A stretch of DNA of 64,000 nucleotides from contig CANUEZ040000191.1 in the NCBI GenBank assembly GCA_948099385.1, positions 1,178,001-1,242,000 of the forward strand. Direction: 5' to 3'. Of this stretch, positions 54,594-64,000 are shown in pieces. The notes under the pieces are model-generated. The model saw only the letters and a list, made by a program, of their open reading frames with translations. It was not told where the DNA came from and made no database searches. Every line of letters starts with the position of its first letter. Position 1 is the stretch's first letter. The stretch comes from Fasciola hepatica (lineage: Eukaryota; Platyhelminthes; Trematoda; Plagiorchiida; Fasciolidae). A program made the position numbers and the translations under genes.

Positions 54594-55025
54594 ACAACCA
54601 AATTCTCGCACACCGATCCAATCCTATGTTCCATCACTTCTCTATTTATGGGCCTAAGTAAAACCAAGGCATTTCCTTATGAACAATCCACACAGATTGC
54701 TCATACAATGCAATAGAGCAGAAGCAGAGTAGATTTGTATAATATGATTCTCCATGCAGCTTGAACACTGAACTGACCATTGCAAATTATGGAAGCACTG
54801 TACAGCTGTTTGATGCGCTAAGGGAATCATGTGCACTGCACATGGACAGAGCCCACACGGGAACACGACCAAGGGTTGGGGGGACCGAATGTCAGTCGAA
54901 CACCTAAACCACAAGGTTATCCCATATGTGTCTCAAAGCTTTGTTCAACATATACACTACATGATATAGCACAATCCCCAAATTGTCTTCGGGTTTCAAA
55001 TTGGCTTTGAAAGGTAAAAACCAAA

Positions 55026-57140
55026 TTCTCGCACACCGATCCAATCCTATGTTCCATCACTTCTCTATTTATGGGCCTAAGTAAAACCAAGGCATTCCCT
55101 TATGAACAATCCACACAGATTGCTCATACAATGCAATAGAGCAGTAGCAGAGTAGATTTGTATAATATGATTCTCCATGCAGCTTGACCACTGAACTGAC
55201 CATTGAAAATTATGGAAGCACTGTACAGCTATTTGATCCGCTGAGGGAATCATGAGCATTGCACATGGACAGTGCCCACTCGGAGACATGCACAGTGGTA
55301 GGGGTGAACGAATGTCAGTCGAACACCCAAACCACAAGGTTATCCCATATGGGTCTCAAAGCTTTGTTCAACATATACACTACATGATATAGCACAATCC
55401 CCAAATTGGCTTCGGCTTTCGCTTTGGCTTTGAAAGGTATTAACCAAATTCTCGCACACCGATCCAATCCTATGTTCCATCACTTCTCTATTTATGGGCC
55501 TAAGTAAAACCAAGGCATTCCCTTATGAACAATCCACACAGATTGCTCATACAATGCAATAGAGCAGTAGCAGAGTAGATTTGTATAATATGATTCTCCA
55601 TGCAGCTTGAACACTGAACTGACCATTGAAAATTATGGAAGCACTGTACAGCTGTTTGATCCGCTAAGGGAATCATGAGCATTGCACATGGACAGAGCCC
55701 ACTCGGAGACACGAACAAGGGTAGGGGTGAACGAATGTCAGACGAAAACCCAAACCACAAGGTTATCCCATATGGGTCTCAAAGCTTTGTTCAACATATA
55801 CACTACATGATATAGCACAATCCCCAAATTGGCTTCGGCTTTCGCTTTCGCTTTGAACGGTAACAACCAAATTCTCGCACACCGATCCAATCTTATGTTT
55901 CATCACTTCTCTATTTATGGGCCTAAGTAAAACCAAGGCATTCTCTTATGAACAATCCACACAGATTGCTCATACAATGCAATAGAGCAGAAGCAGAGTA
56001 GATTTGTATAATATGATTCTCCATGCAGCTTGAACACTGAACCGACCATTGAAAATTATGTATGCACTGTACAGCTGTTTGATCCGCTGAGGGAATCATG
56101 AGCATTGCACATGGACAGAGCCCACACGGGGACACGAACAAGGGTAGAGGTGAACGAATGTCAGTCGAAAACCCAAACCACAAGGCTATCCCATATGGGT
56201 CTCAACGCTTTGTTCAACATATACACTACATGATATAGCACAATCCCCAAATTGGCTTCGGCTTTCGCTTTCGCTTTGAACGGTAACAACCAAATTCTCG
56301 CACACCGATCCAATCCTATGTTCCATCACTTCTCTATTTATGGGCCTAAGTAAAACCAAGGCATTCCCTTATGAACAATCCACACAGATTGCTCATACAA
56401 TGCAATAGAGCAGTAGCAGAGTAGATTTGTATAATATGATTCTCCATGCAGCTTGAACACTGAACTGACCATTGAAAATGATGGAAGCACTGTACAGCTG
56501 TTTGATCCGCTAAGGGAATCATGAGCATTGCACATGGACAGAGCCCACTCGGAGACACGAACAAGGGTTGGGGTGAACGAATGTCAGTCGAACACCCAAA
56601 CCACAAGGTTATCCCATATGGGTCTCAACGCTTTGTTCAACATATACACTACATGATATAGCACAATCCCCAAATTGGCTTCGGCTTTCGCTTTCGCTTT
56701 GAACGGTAACAACCAAATTCTCGCACACCGATCCAATCTTATGTTTCATCACTTCTCTATTTATGGGCCTAAGTAAAACCAAGGCATTTCCTTATGAACA
56801 ATCCACACAGATTGCTCATACAATGCAATAGAGCAGAAGCAGAGTAGATTTGTATAATATGATTCTCCATGCAGCTTGAACACTGAACTGACCATTGCAA
56901 ATTATGGAAGCACTGTACAGCTGTTTGATGCGCTAAGGGAATCATGTGCACTGCACATGGACAGAGCCCACACGGGAACACGACCAAGGGTTGGGGGGAC
57001 CGAATGTCAGTCGAACACCTAAACCACAAGGTTATCCCATATGTGTCTCAAAGCTTTGTTCAACATATACACTACATGATATAGCACAATCCCCAAATTG
57101 TCTTCGGGTTTCAAATTGGCTTTGAAAGGTAAAAACCAAA
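55026..57140 (+). repeat. Pentamer higher-order repeat A, copy 2 (M131-M135, a-b-c-d-e)
   Basis: Only a handful of differences from copy 1 are visible: 'tcaaagctttg' for 'tcaacgctttg' and 'catgatatag' for 'catcatatag' in type a, 'cagattgctc' for 'cagattcctc' in type b, and 'cttatgtttc' for 'cctatgttcc' at the start of type e. The last one is the type c allele, so it may be a short conversion. Confidence 0.93.
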
Positions 57141-59255
57141 TTCTCGCACACCGATCCAATCCTATGTTCCATCACTTCTCTATTTATGGGCCTAAGTAAA
57201 ACCAAGGCATTCCCTTATGAACAATCCACACAGATTGCTCATACAATGCAATAGAGCAGTAGCAGAGTAGATTTGTATAATATGATTCTCCATGCAGCTT
57301 GACCACTGAACTGACCATTGAAAATTATGTATGCACTGTACAGCTGTTTGATCCGCTGAGGGAATCATGAGCATTGCACATGGACAGAGCTCACTCGGAG
57401 ACACGAACAAGGGTAGAGGTGAACGAATGTCAGTCGAAAACCCAAACCACAAGGCTATCCCATATGGGTCTCAACGCTTTGTTCAACATATACACTACAT
57501 CATATAGCACAATCCCCAAATTGGCTTCGGCTTTCGCTTTGGCTTTGAAAGGTATTAACCAAATTCTCGCACACCGATCCAATCCTATGTTCCATCACTT
57601 CTCTATTTATGGGCCTAAGTAAAACCAAGGCATTCCCTTATGAACAATCCACACAGATTGCTCATACAATGCAATAGAGCAGTAGCAGAGTAGATTTGTA
57701 TAATATGATTCTCCATGCAGCTTGAACACTGAACTGACCATTGAAAATTATGGAAGCACTGTACAGCTGTTTGATCCGCTAAGGGAATCATGAGCATTGC
57801 ACATGGACAGAGCCCACTCGGAGACACGAACAAGGGTAGGGGTGAACGAATGTCAGACGAAAACCCAAACCACAAGGTTATCCCATATGGGTCTCAAAGC
57901 TTTGTTCAACATATACACTACATGATATAGCACAATCCCCAAATTGGCTTCGGCTTTCGCTTTCGCTTTGAACGGTAACAACCAAATTCTCGCACACCGA
58001 TCCAATCTTATGTTTCATCACTTCTCTATTTATGGGCCTAAGTAAAACCAAGGCATTCTCTTATGAACAATCCACACAGATTGCTCATACAATGCAATAG
58101 AGCAGAAGCAGAGTAGATTTGTATAATATGATTCTCCATGCAGCTTGAACACTGAACCGACCTTTGAAAATTATGTATGCACTGTACAGCTGTTTGATCC
58201 GCTGAGGGAATCATGAGCATTGCACATGGACAGAGCCCACACGGGGACACGAACAAGGGTAGAGGTGAACGAATGTCAGTCGAAAACCCAAACCACAAGG
58301 CTATCCCATATGGGTCTCAACGCTTTGTTCAACATATACACTACATGATATAGCACAATCCCCAAATTGGCTTCGGCTTTCGCTTTCGCTTTGAACGGTA
58401 ACAACCAAATTCTCGCACACCGATCCAATCCTATGTTCCATCACTTCTCTATTTATGGGCCTAAGTAAAACCAAGGCATTCCCTTATGAACAATCCACAC
58501 AGATTGCTCATACAATGCAATAGAGCAGTAGCAGAGTAGATTTGTATAATATGATTCTCCATGCAGCTTGAACACTGAACTGACCATTGAAAATGATGGA
58601 AGCACTGTACAGCTGTTTGATCCGCTAAGGGAATCATGAGCATTGCACATGGACAGAGCCCACTCGGAGACACGAACAAGGGTTGGGGTGAACGAATGTC
58701 AGTCGAACACCCAAACCACAAGGTTATCCCATATGGGTCTCAACGCTTTGTTCAACATATACACTACATGATATAGCACAATCCCCAAATTGGCTTCGGC
58801 TTTCGCTTTCGCTTTGAACGGTAACAACCAAATTCTCGCACACCGATCCAATCTTATGTTTCATCACTTCTCTATTTATGGGCCTAAGTAAAACCAAGGC
58901 ATTTCCTTATGAACAATCCACACAGATTGCTCATACAATGCAATAGAGCAGTAGCAGTGTAGATTTGTATAATATGATTCTCCATGCAGCTTGAACACTG
59001 AACTGACCATTGCAAATTATGGAAGCACTGTACAGCTGTTTGATGCGCTAAGGGAATCATGTGCACTGCACATGGACAGAGCCCACACGGGAACACGACC
59101 AAGGGTTGGGGGGACCGAATGTCAGTCGAACACCTAAACCACAAGGTTATCCCATATGTGTCTCAAAGCTTTGTTCAACATATACACTACATGATATAGC
59201 ACAATCCCCAAATTGTCTTCGGGTTTCAAATTGGCTTTGAAAGGTAAAAACCAAA
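57141..59255 (+). repeat. Pentamer higher-order repeat A, copy 3 (M136-M140, a'-b-c-d-e)
   Basis: The order is conserved, but the first monomer (M136) is a mosaic of types a and c (separate entry). M138 has 'gacctttgaaaa' where copies 1 and 2 have 'gaccattgaaaa'. M140 has 'gcagtagcagtgtag' where M135 has 'gcagaagcagagtag'. The rest appears identical to copy 2. Confidence 0.92.
57313..57505 (+). repeat. Gene-conversion-like tract in M136 (type a with a type c interior)
   Basis: Up to 'gaccactgaactgacc' M136 is type a. From 'attatgtatgc' (about 57326) through 'gctgaggg', 'gggtagagg', 'gtcgaaaaccc' and 'aaggctatccc' (about 57466) it carries type c alleles. Then 'catcatatag' (about 57500) and 3' 'ggctttgaaaggtattaacc' return to type a. 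One internal stretch ('agctcactcggagacacg') is neither plain a nor plain c. The a-c-a order fits conversion. The same private 'agctcactcgg' is found in M141 and M146, so the three share an ancestor. Confidence 0.75.
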
Positions 59256-59678
59256 TTCTCGCACACCGATCCAATCCTATGTTCCATCACTTCTCTATTT
59301 ATGGGCCTAAGTAAAACCAAGGCATTCCCTTATGAACAATCCACACAGATTGCTCATACAATGCAATAGAGCAGTAGCAGAGTAGATTTGTATAATATGA
59401 TTCTCCATGCAGCTTGACCACTGAACTGACCATTGAAAATTATGTATGCACTGTACAGCTGTTTGATCCGCTGAGGGAATCATGAGCATTGCACATGGAC
59501 AGAGCTCACTCGGAGACACGAACAAGGGTAGAGGTGAACGAATGTCAGTCGAAAACCCAAACCACAAGGCTATCCCATATGGGTCTCAACGCTTTGTTCA
59601 ACATATACACTACATGATATAGCACAATCCCCAAATTGGCTTCGGCTTTCGCTTTCGCTTTGAACGGTAACAACCAAA
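59256..59678 (+). repeat. Chimeric monomer M141 (type a to type c)
   Basis: The 5' half matches type a ('gaccactgaactgacc'). From 'attatgtatgc' to the end it follows type c, including 'catgatatag' and the intact 'cgctttgaacggtaac' end. It is followed by a type d variant, as type c is. This is the pattern left by an unequal crossover between a and c that removed b. The breakpoint lies in the same 17-bp shared stretch as the left edge of the M136 tract. Confidence 0.8.
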
Positions 59679-60101
59679 TTCTCGCACACCGATCCAATCC
59701 TATGTTCCATCACTTCTCTATTTATGGGCCTTAGTAAAACCAAGGCATTCCCTTATGAACAATCCACACATATTCCTCATACAATGCAATAGAGCAGTAG
59801 CAGAGTAGATTTGTATAATATGATTCTCCATGCAGCTTGAACACTGAACTGACCATTGAAAATGATGGAAGCACTGTACAGCTGTTTGATCCGCTAAGGG
59901 AATCATGAGCATTGCACATGGACAGAGCCCACTCGGAGACACGAACAAGGGTTGGGGTGAACGAATGTCAGTCGAACACCCAAACCACAAGGCTATCCCA
60001 TATGGGTCTCAACGCTTTGTTCAACATATACACTACATGATATAGCACAATCCCCAAATTGGCTTCGGCTTTCGCTTTCGCTTTGAACGGTAACAACCAA
60101 A

Positions 60102-60524
60102 TTCTCGCACACCGATCCAATCTTATGTTTCATCACTTCTCTATTTATGGGCCTAAGTAAAACCAAGGCATTTCCTTATGAACAATCCACACAGATTGCT
60201 CATACAATGCAATAGAGCAGAAGCAGAGTAGATTTGTATAATATGATTCTCCATGCAGCTTGAACACTGAACTGACCATTGCAAATTATGGAAGCACTGT
60301 ACAGCTGTTTGATCCGCTGAGGGAATCATGAGCATTGCACATGGACAGAGCCCACACGGGGACACGAACAAGGGTAGAGGTGAACGAATGTCAGTCGAAA
60401 ACCCAAACCACAAGGCTATCCCATATGGGTCTCAACGCTTTGTTCAACATATACACTACATGATATAGCACAATCCCCAAATTGGCTTCGGCTTTCGCTT
60501 TCGCTTTGAACGGTAACAACCAAA
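60102..60524 (+). repeat. Chimeric monomer M143 (type e to type c)
   Basis: The 5' half is type e ('ggcatttcctt', 'gcagaagcag', 'attgcaaattatggaagc'). The 3' half is type c ('gatccgctgagggaatc', 'gggtagagg', 'gtcgaaaaccc', normal hexamer tract). The switch lies within the 20 bases 60294-60313 shared by both types, which contain the palindrome ACAGCTGT. It is followed by type d, as c is. An unequal crossover out of register by two or more monomers is the simplest reading. Confidence 0.82.
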
Positions 60525-61370
60525 TTCTCGCACACCGATCCAATCCTATGTTCCATCACTTCTCTATTTATGGGCCTAAGTAAAACCAAGGCATTCCCTT
60601 ATGAACAATCCACACAGATTGCTCATACAATGCAATAGAGCAGTAGCAGAGTAGATTTGTATAATATGATTCTCCATGCAGCTTGAACACTGAACTGACC
60701 ATTGAAAATGATGGAAGCACTGTACAGCTGTTTGATCCGCTAAGGGAATCATGAGCATTGCACATGGACAGAGCCCACTCGGAGACACGAACAAGGGTTG
60801 GGGTGAACGAATGTCAGTCGAACACCCAAACCACAAGGTTATCCCATATGGGTCTCAACGCTTTGTTCAACATATACACTACATGATATAGCACAATCCC
60901 CAAATTGGCTTCGGCTTTCGCTTTCGCTTTGAACGGTAACAACCAAATTCTCGCACACCGATCCAATCTTATGTTTCATCACTTCTCTATTTATGGGCCT
61001 AAGTAAAACCAAGGCATTTCCTTATGAACAATCCACACAGATTGCTCATACAATGCAATAGAGCAGAAGCAGAGTAGATTTGTATAATATGATTCTCCAT
61101 GCAGCTTGAACACTGAACTGACCATTGCAAATTATGGAAGCACTGTACAGCTGTTTGATGCGCTAAGGGAATCATGTGCACTGCACATGGACAGAGCCCA
61201 CACGGGAACACGACCAAGGGTTGGGGGGACCGAATGTCAGTCGAACACCTAAACCACAAGGTTATCCCATATGTGTCTCAAAGCTTTGTTCAACATATAC
61301 ACTACATGATATAGCACAATCCCCAAATTGTCTTCGGGTTTCAAATTGGCTTTGAAAGGTAAAAACCAAA

Positions 61371-62639
61371 TTCTCGCACACCGATCCAATCCTATGTTCC
61401 ATCACTTCTCTATTTATGGGCCTAAGTAAAACCAAGGCATTCCCTTATGAACAATCCACACAGATTGCTCATACAATGCAATAGAGCAGTAGCAGAGTAG
61501 ATTTGTATAATATGATTCTCCATGCAGCTTGACCACTGAACTGACCATTGAAAATTATGTATGCACTGTACAGCTGTTTGATCCGCTGAGGGAATCATGA
61601 GCATTGCACATGGACAGAGCTCACTCGGAGACACGAACAAGGGTAGAGGTGAACGAATGTCAGTCGAAAACCCAAACCACAAGGCTATCCCATATGGGTC
61701 TCAACGCTTTGTTCAACATATACACTACATGATATAGCACAATCCCCAAATTGGCTTCGGCTTTCGCTTTCGCTTTGAACGGTAACAACCAAATTCTCGC
61801 ACACCGATCCAATCCTATGTTCCATCACTTCTCTATTTATGGGCCTTAGTAAAACCAAGGCATTCCCTTATGAACAATCCACACAGATTCCTCATACAAT
61901 GCAATAGAGCAGTAGCAGAGTAGATTTGTATAATATGATTCTCCATGCAGCTTGAACACTGAACTGACCATTGAAAATGATGGAAGCACTGTACAGCTGT
62001 TTGATCCGCTAAGGGAATCATGAGCATTGCACATGGACAGAGCCCACTCGGAGACACGAACAAGGGTTGGGGTGAACGAATGTCAGTCGAACACCCAAAC
62101 CACAAGGCTATCCCATATGGGTCTCAACGCTTTGTTCAACATATACACTACATGATATAGCACAATCCCCAAATTGGCTTCGGCTTTCGCTTTCGCTTTG
62201 AACGGTAACAACCAAATTCTCGCACACCGATCCAATCTTATGTTTCATCACTTCTCTATTTATGGGCCTAAGTAAAACCAAGGCATTTCCTTATGAACAA
62301 TCCACACAGATTGCTCATACAATGCAATAGAGCAGAAGCAGAGTAGATTTGTATAATATGATTCTCCATGCAGCTTGAACACTGAACTGACCATTGCAAA
62401 TTATGGAAGCACTGTACAGCTGTTTGATGCGCTAAGGGAATCATGTGCACTGCACATGGACAGAGCCCACACGGGAACACGACCAAGTGTTGGGGGGACC
62501 GAATGTCAGTCGAACACCCAAACCACAAGGTTATCCCATATGTGTCTCAAAGCTTTGTTCAACATATACACTACATGATATAGCACAATCCCCAAATTGG
62601 CTTCGGGTTTCAAATTGGCTTTGAACGGTAACAACCAAA
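61371..62639 (+). repeat. Partial pentamer A, copy 5 (M146-M148: axc, d', e)
   Basis: M146 matches M141, M147 resembles M142 (with 'cagattcctcatac'), and M148 is type e with changes: 'gaccaagtgttgg', 'aacacccaaacc' and a 3' end 'ttgaacggtaacaacc' closer to consensus than the other e copies. After M148 the pentamer pattern stops. Confidence 0.82.
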
Positions 62640-64000
62640 TTCTCGCACACCGATCCAATCCTATGTTCCATCACTTCTCTATTTATGGGCCTAATTAAAA
62701 CCAAGGCATTCCCTTATGAACAATCCACACAGATTGCTCATACAATGCAATAGAGCAGTAGCAGAGTAGATTTGTATAATATGATTCTCCATGCAGCTTG
62801 ACCACTGAACTGACCATTGAAATTTATGGAAGCACTGTACAGCTGTTTGATCCGCTACGGGAATCATGAGCATTGCACATGGACAGAGCCCACTCGGAGA
62901 CACGAACAAGGGTAGAGGTGAACGAATGTCAGTCGAAAACCGAAACCACAAGGCTATCCGATATGGGTCTCAACGCTTTGTTCAACATATCCACTACATG
63001 ATATAGCACAATCCCCAAATTGGCTTCGGCTTTCGCTTTCGCTTTGAACGGTAACAACCAAATTCTCGCACACCGATCCAATCCTATGTTCCATCACTTC
63101 TCTTTTTATGGGCCTTAGTAAAACCAAGGCATTCCCTTATGAACAATCCACACAGATTCCTCATACAATGCAATAGAGCAGTAGCAGAGTAGATTTGTAT
63201 AATATGATTCTCCATGCAGCTTGAACACTGAACTGACCATTGAAAATTATGGAAGCACTGTACAGCTGTTTGATCCGCTAAGGGAATCATGAGCATTGCA
63301 CATGGACAGAGCCCACACGGGGACACGAACAAGGGTTGGGGTGAACGAATGTCAGTCGAACACCCAAACCACAAGGCTATCCGATATGGGTCTCAACGCT
63401 TTGTTCAACATATACACTACATGATATAGCACAATCCCCAAATTGGCTTCGGCTTTCGCTTTCGCTTTGAACGGTAACAACCAAATTCTCGCACACCGAT
63501 CCAGTCCTATGTTTCATCACTTCTCTATTTATGGGCCTAAGTAAAAGCAAGGCATTCCCTCATGAACAATGCACACAGATTGCTCATACAATGCAATAGA
63601 GCAGTAGCAGAGTAGATTTGTATAATATGATTCTCCATGCAGCTTGACCACTGAACTGACCATTGAAATTTATGGAAGCACTGTACAGCTGTTTGATCCG
63701 CTACGGGAATCATGAGCATTGCACATGGACAGAGCCCACTCGGAGACACGAACAAGGGTAGAGGTGAACGAATGTCAGTCGAACACCCAAACCACAAGAC
63801 TATCCGATATGGGTCTCAACGCTTTGTTCAACATATACACTACATGATATAGCACAATCCCCAAATTGGCTTCGGCTTTCGCTTTCGCTTTGAACGGTAA
63901 CAACCAAATTCTCGCACACCGATCCAATCCTATGTTCCATCACTTCTCTATTTATGGGCCTTAGTAAAACCAAGGCATTCCCTTATGAACAATCCACACA
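62640..64000 (+). repeat. Satellite monomers M149-M152 (array continues past the window)
   Basis: M149 (62640) and M151 (63486) resemble each other: 'gaaatttatgg', 'gctacggg', 'actcggagacacg' and 'gggtagaggtg'. M150 (63063) and the partial M152 (63909) share 'gggccttag'. This points to an 846-bp dimer pattern that continues to the right. The right end of the array is not in the window. Confidence 0.75.

Larger units (their letters stand above)
54180..54602 (+). repeat. Representative satellite monomer (M129) with internal map
   Basis: Chosen because it recurs almost unchanged at 56295, 58410 and 60525. Monomer-relative map: 1-22 near-invariant start; 48-57 variable ('ggcctaag' versus 'gccttag'); 80-95 variable, site of the CC insertion; 120-147 near-invariant, with 'gtagatttgtataatatg'; 148-157 alternative palindromes; 158-190 most variable segment; 200-207 palindrome ACAGCTGT; 222-245 mostly constant; 253-266 two main alleles (acacgggg or actcggag); 272-308 imperfect hairpin; 319-328 palindrome CCCATATGGG in many copies; 332-341 CAACGCTTTG or the palindrome CAAAGCTTTG; 381-414 hexamer tract and CENP-B-like motif. 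The variability labels come from reading by eye, not from an alignment. The phase is arbitrary because a tandem array has no natural start. Confidence 0.9.
52911..55025 (+). repeat. Pentamer higher-order repeat A, copy 1 (M126-M130, types a-b-c-d-e)
   Basis: 2115 bp. Type a (M126): 'cagctatttg', 'gacatgcacagtgg', 3' 'gctttgaaaggtattaacc'. Type b (M127): 'cagacgaaaaccc'. Type c (M128): 'cttatgtttc', 'ggcattctcttatg', 'gcagaagcag', 'gaaccgacc', 'attatgtatgc', 'gctgaggg'. Type d (M129): near consensus with 'aaaatgatgg'. Type e (M130): 'ggcatttcctt', 'attgcaaattatgg', 'catgtgcactgc', 'ggggggaccg', 3' 'tcgggtttcaaattggc'. All five recur in the same order 2115 bp later. Types a and e have lost the CENP-B-like motif; b, c and d keep it. 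Confidence 0.93.
59256..61370 (+). repeat. Rearranged pentamer A, copy 4 (M141-M145: axc, d', exc, d, e)
   Basis: Still 2115 bp long, but of different composition. M141 begins as type a and ends as type c. M142 is a type d variant with 'gggccttag' and 'catattcctcatac'. M143 begins as e and ends as c. M144 and M145 are d and e. Each neighbour pair keeps the canonical order (e-a, c-d, d-e, c-d, d-e) if the chimeras are read as crossover points. Type b is absent. Confidence 0.85.
1..64000 (+). repeat. Satellite DNA array, ~423-bp monomer, 151 complete head-to-tail copies
   Basis: The same ~423-base sequence recurs without interruption and always in the same orientation. Monomers are numbered M1-M152 from 'ttctcgcacaccgatcc'. 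All are 423 bp except M6 (start 2116), M25 (10154), M27 (11002), M28 (11427), M33 (13544), M35 (14392), M36 (14817), M38 (15665), M46 (19050), M69 (28781), M74 (30898), M100 (41897) and M112 (46974), each 425; M15 (5925), M41 (16936), M75 (31323) and M102 (42745), each 422; M121 (50783), 430; M122 (51213), 429. From these every other start follows. A hand-made consensus has A 132, C 105, G 81, T 105 (44% GC) and 12 CpG. Such arrays are typical of eukaryotic heterochromatin. I cannot identify the family or species. No transposon, unique spacer, gene or inversion interrupts it. Confidence 0.98.
16090..64000 (+). repeat. Right satellite subfamily (M39-M152), GTGAAC-marked
   Basis: From M39 onward the segment at relative 276-289 reads 'ggggtgaacgaatg' or close variants, never the GTGCAC allele. 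The alleles 'actcggagacacg' (255-267) and 'gaacactgaactgacc' (164-179) become common. The block contains several separate higher-order periods, listed individually: 2115 bp at 20.0-24.3 kb and 52.9-62.6 kb, 846 bp at 31.7-35.1 kb, and 1269 bp at 38.5-41.1 kb. One 168-bp patch at 20605-20772 carries left-block alleles. Confidence 0.75.

Noticed and set aside
1..64000. CRISPR array
   Set aside because: The repeat unit is 423 bp and contiguous, with no short repeats separated by unique spacers and no cas genes.
1..64000. Transposable element or rDNA-spacer origin of the monomer
   Set aside because: There are no terminal repeats, target-site duplications, polyA tail, integrase or reverse transcriptase fragments, or rRNA sequence. 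The origin stays unknown.

Overview
The whole 64 kb window is one satellite DNA array. A monomer of about 423 bp is repeated head to tail, always in the same orientation, from base 1 to base 64000. Taking the monomer to begin at 'ttctcgcacaccgatcc', I count 151 complete monomers (M1-M151, bases 1-63908) and a 92-base partial M152. Nineteen monomers depart from 423 bp (425, 422, 430 or 429), and these account exactly for the +35 base offset over 151 x 423. I see no protein-coding gene, tRNA, rRNA, mobile element insertion, inversion or unique sequence. Long pure arrays of this kind occur in eukaryotic heterochromatin (centromeric, pericentromeric or subtelomeric), so the source is a eukaryote. 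I do not recognise the monomer and cannot name the species or kingdom. A hand count on a consensus monomer gives about 44% GC and 12 CpG against about 20 expected, a mild CpG depletion.

Layout. (1) 1-16089 (M1-M38) is a subfamily marked by GTGCAC at monomer position 279-284 in most monomers. It is a patchwork of 2-, 3- and 4-monomer repeats. (2) 16090-20036 is a more divergent stretch without clear higher-order structure, just right of the subfamily switch. (3) 20037-24266 is a 2115-bp (5-monomer) unit present twice, with one 168-bp patch that looks converted. (4) 24267-31744 is mixed monomers. (5) 31745-35128 has dimer periodicity (846 bp), including a dimer duplicated with no difference I can see. 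(6) 35129-41050 has trimer periodicity (1269 bp). (7) 41051-52910 is mixed, with one partial trimer duplication and two monomers with an expanded 'tttcgc' hexamer. (8) 52911-62639 is the best higher-order repeat: a 2115-bp pentamer (types a-b-c-d-e) in three complete copies followed by rearranged copies containing crossover-type chimeric monomers. (9) 62640-64000 appears to begin another dimer pattern and runs off the window.

Within each monomer the main structures are a 37-nt imperfect hairpin (272-308), several short perfect palindromes, and a hexamer tract ending in a motif that matches 7 of the 9 fixed positions of the CENP-B box (398-414). Loss of that motif follows the higher-order period in several blocks. 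Every monomer can be read as a short antisense Cys-rich ORF, but its variation is mostly amino-acid changing and I treat it as a by-product of array homogeneity. The value of this window is as a record of satellite evolution by unequal crossover and gene conversion; I find no gene system in it.
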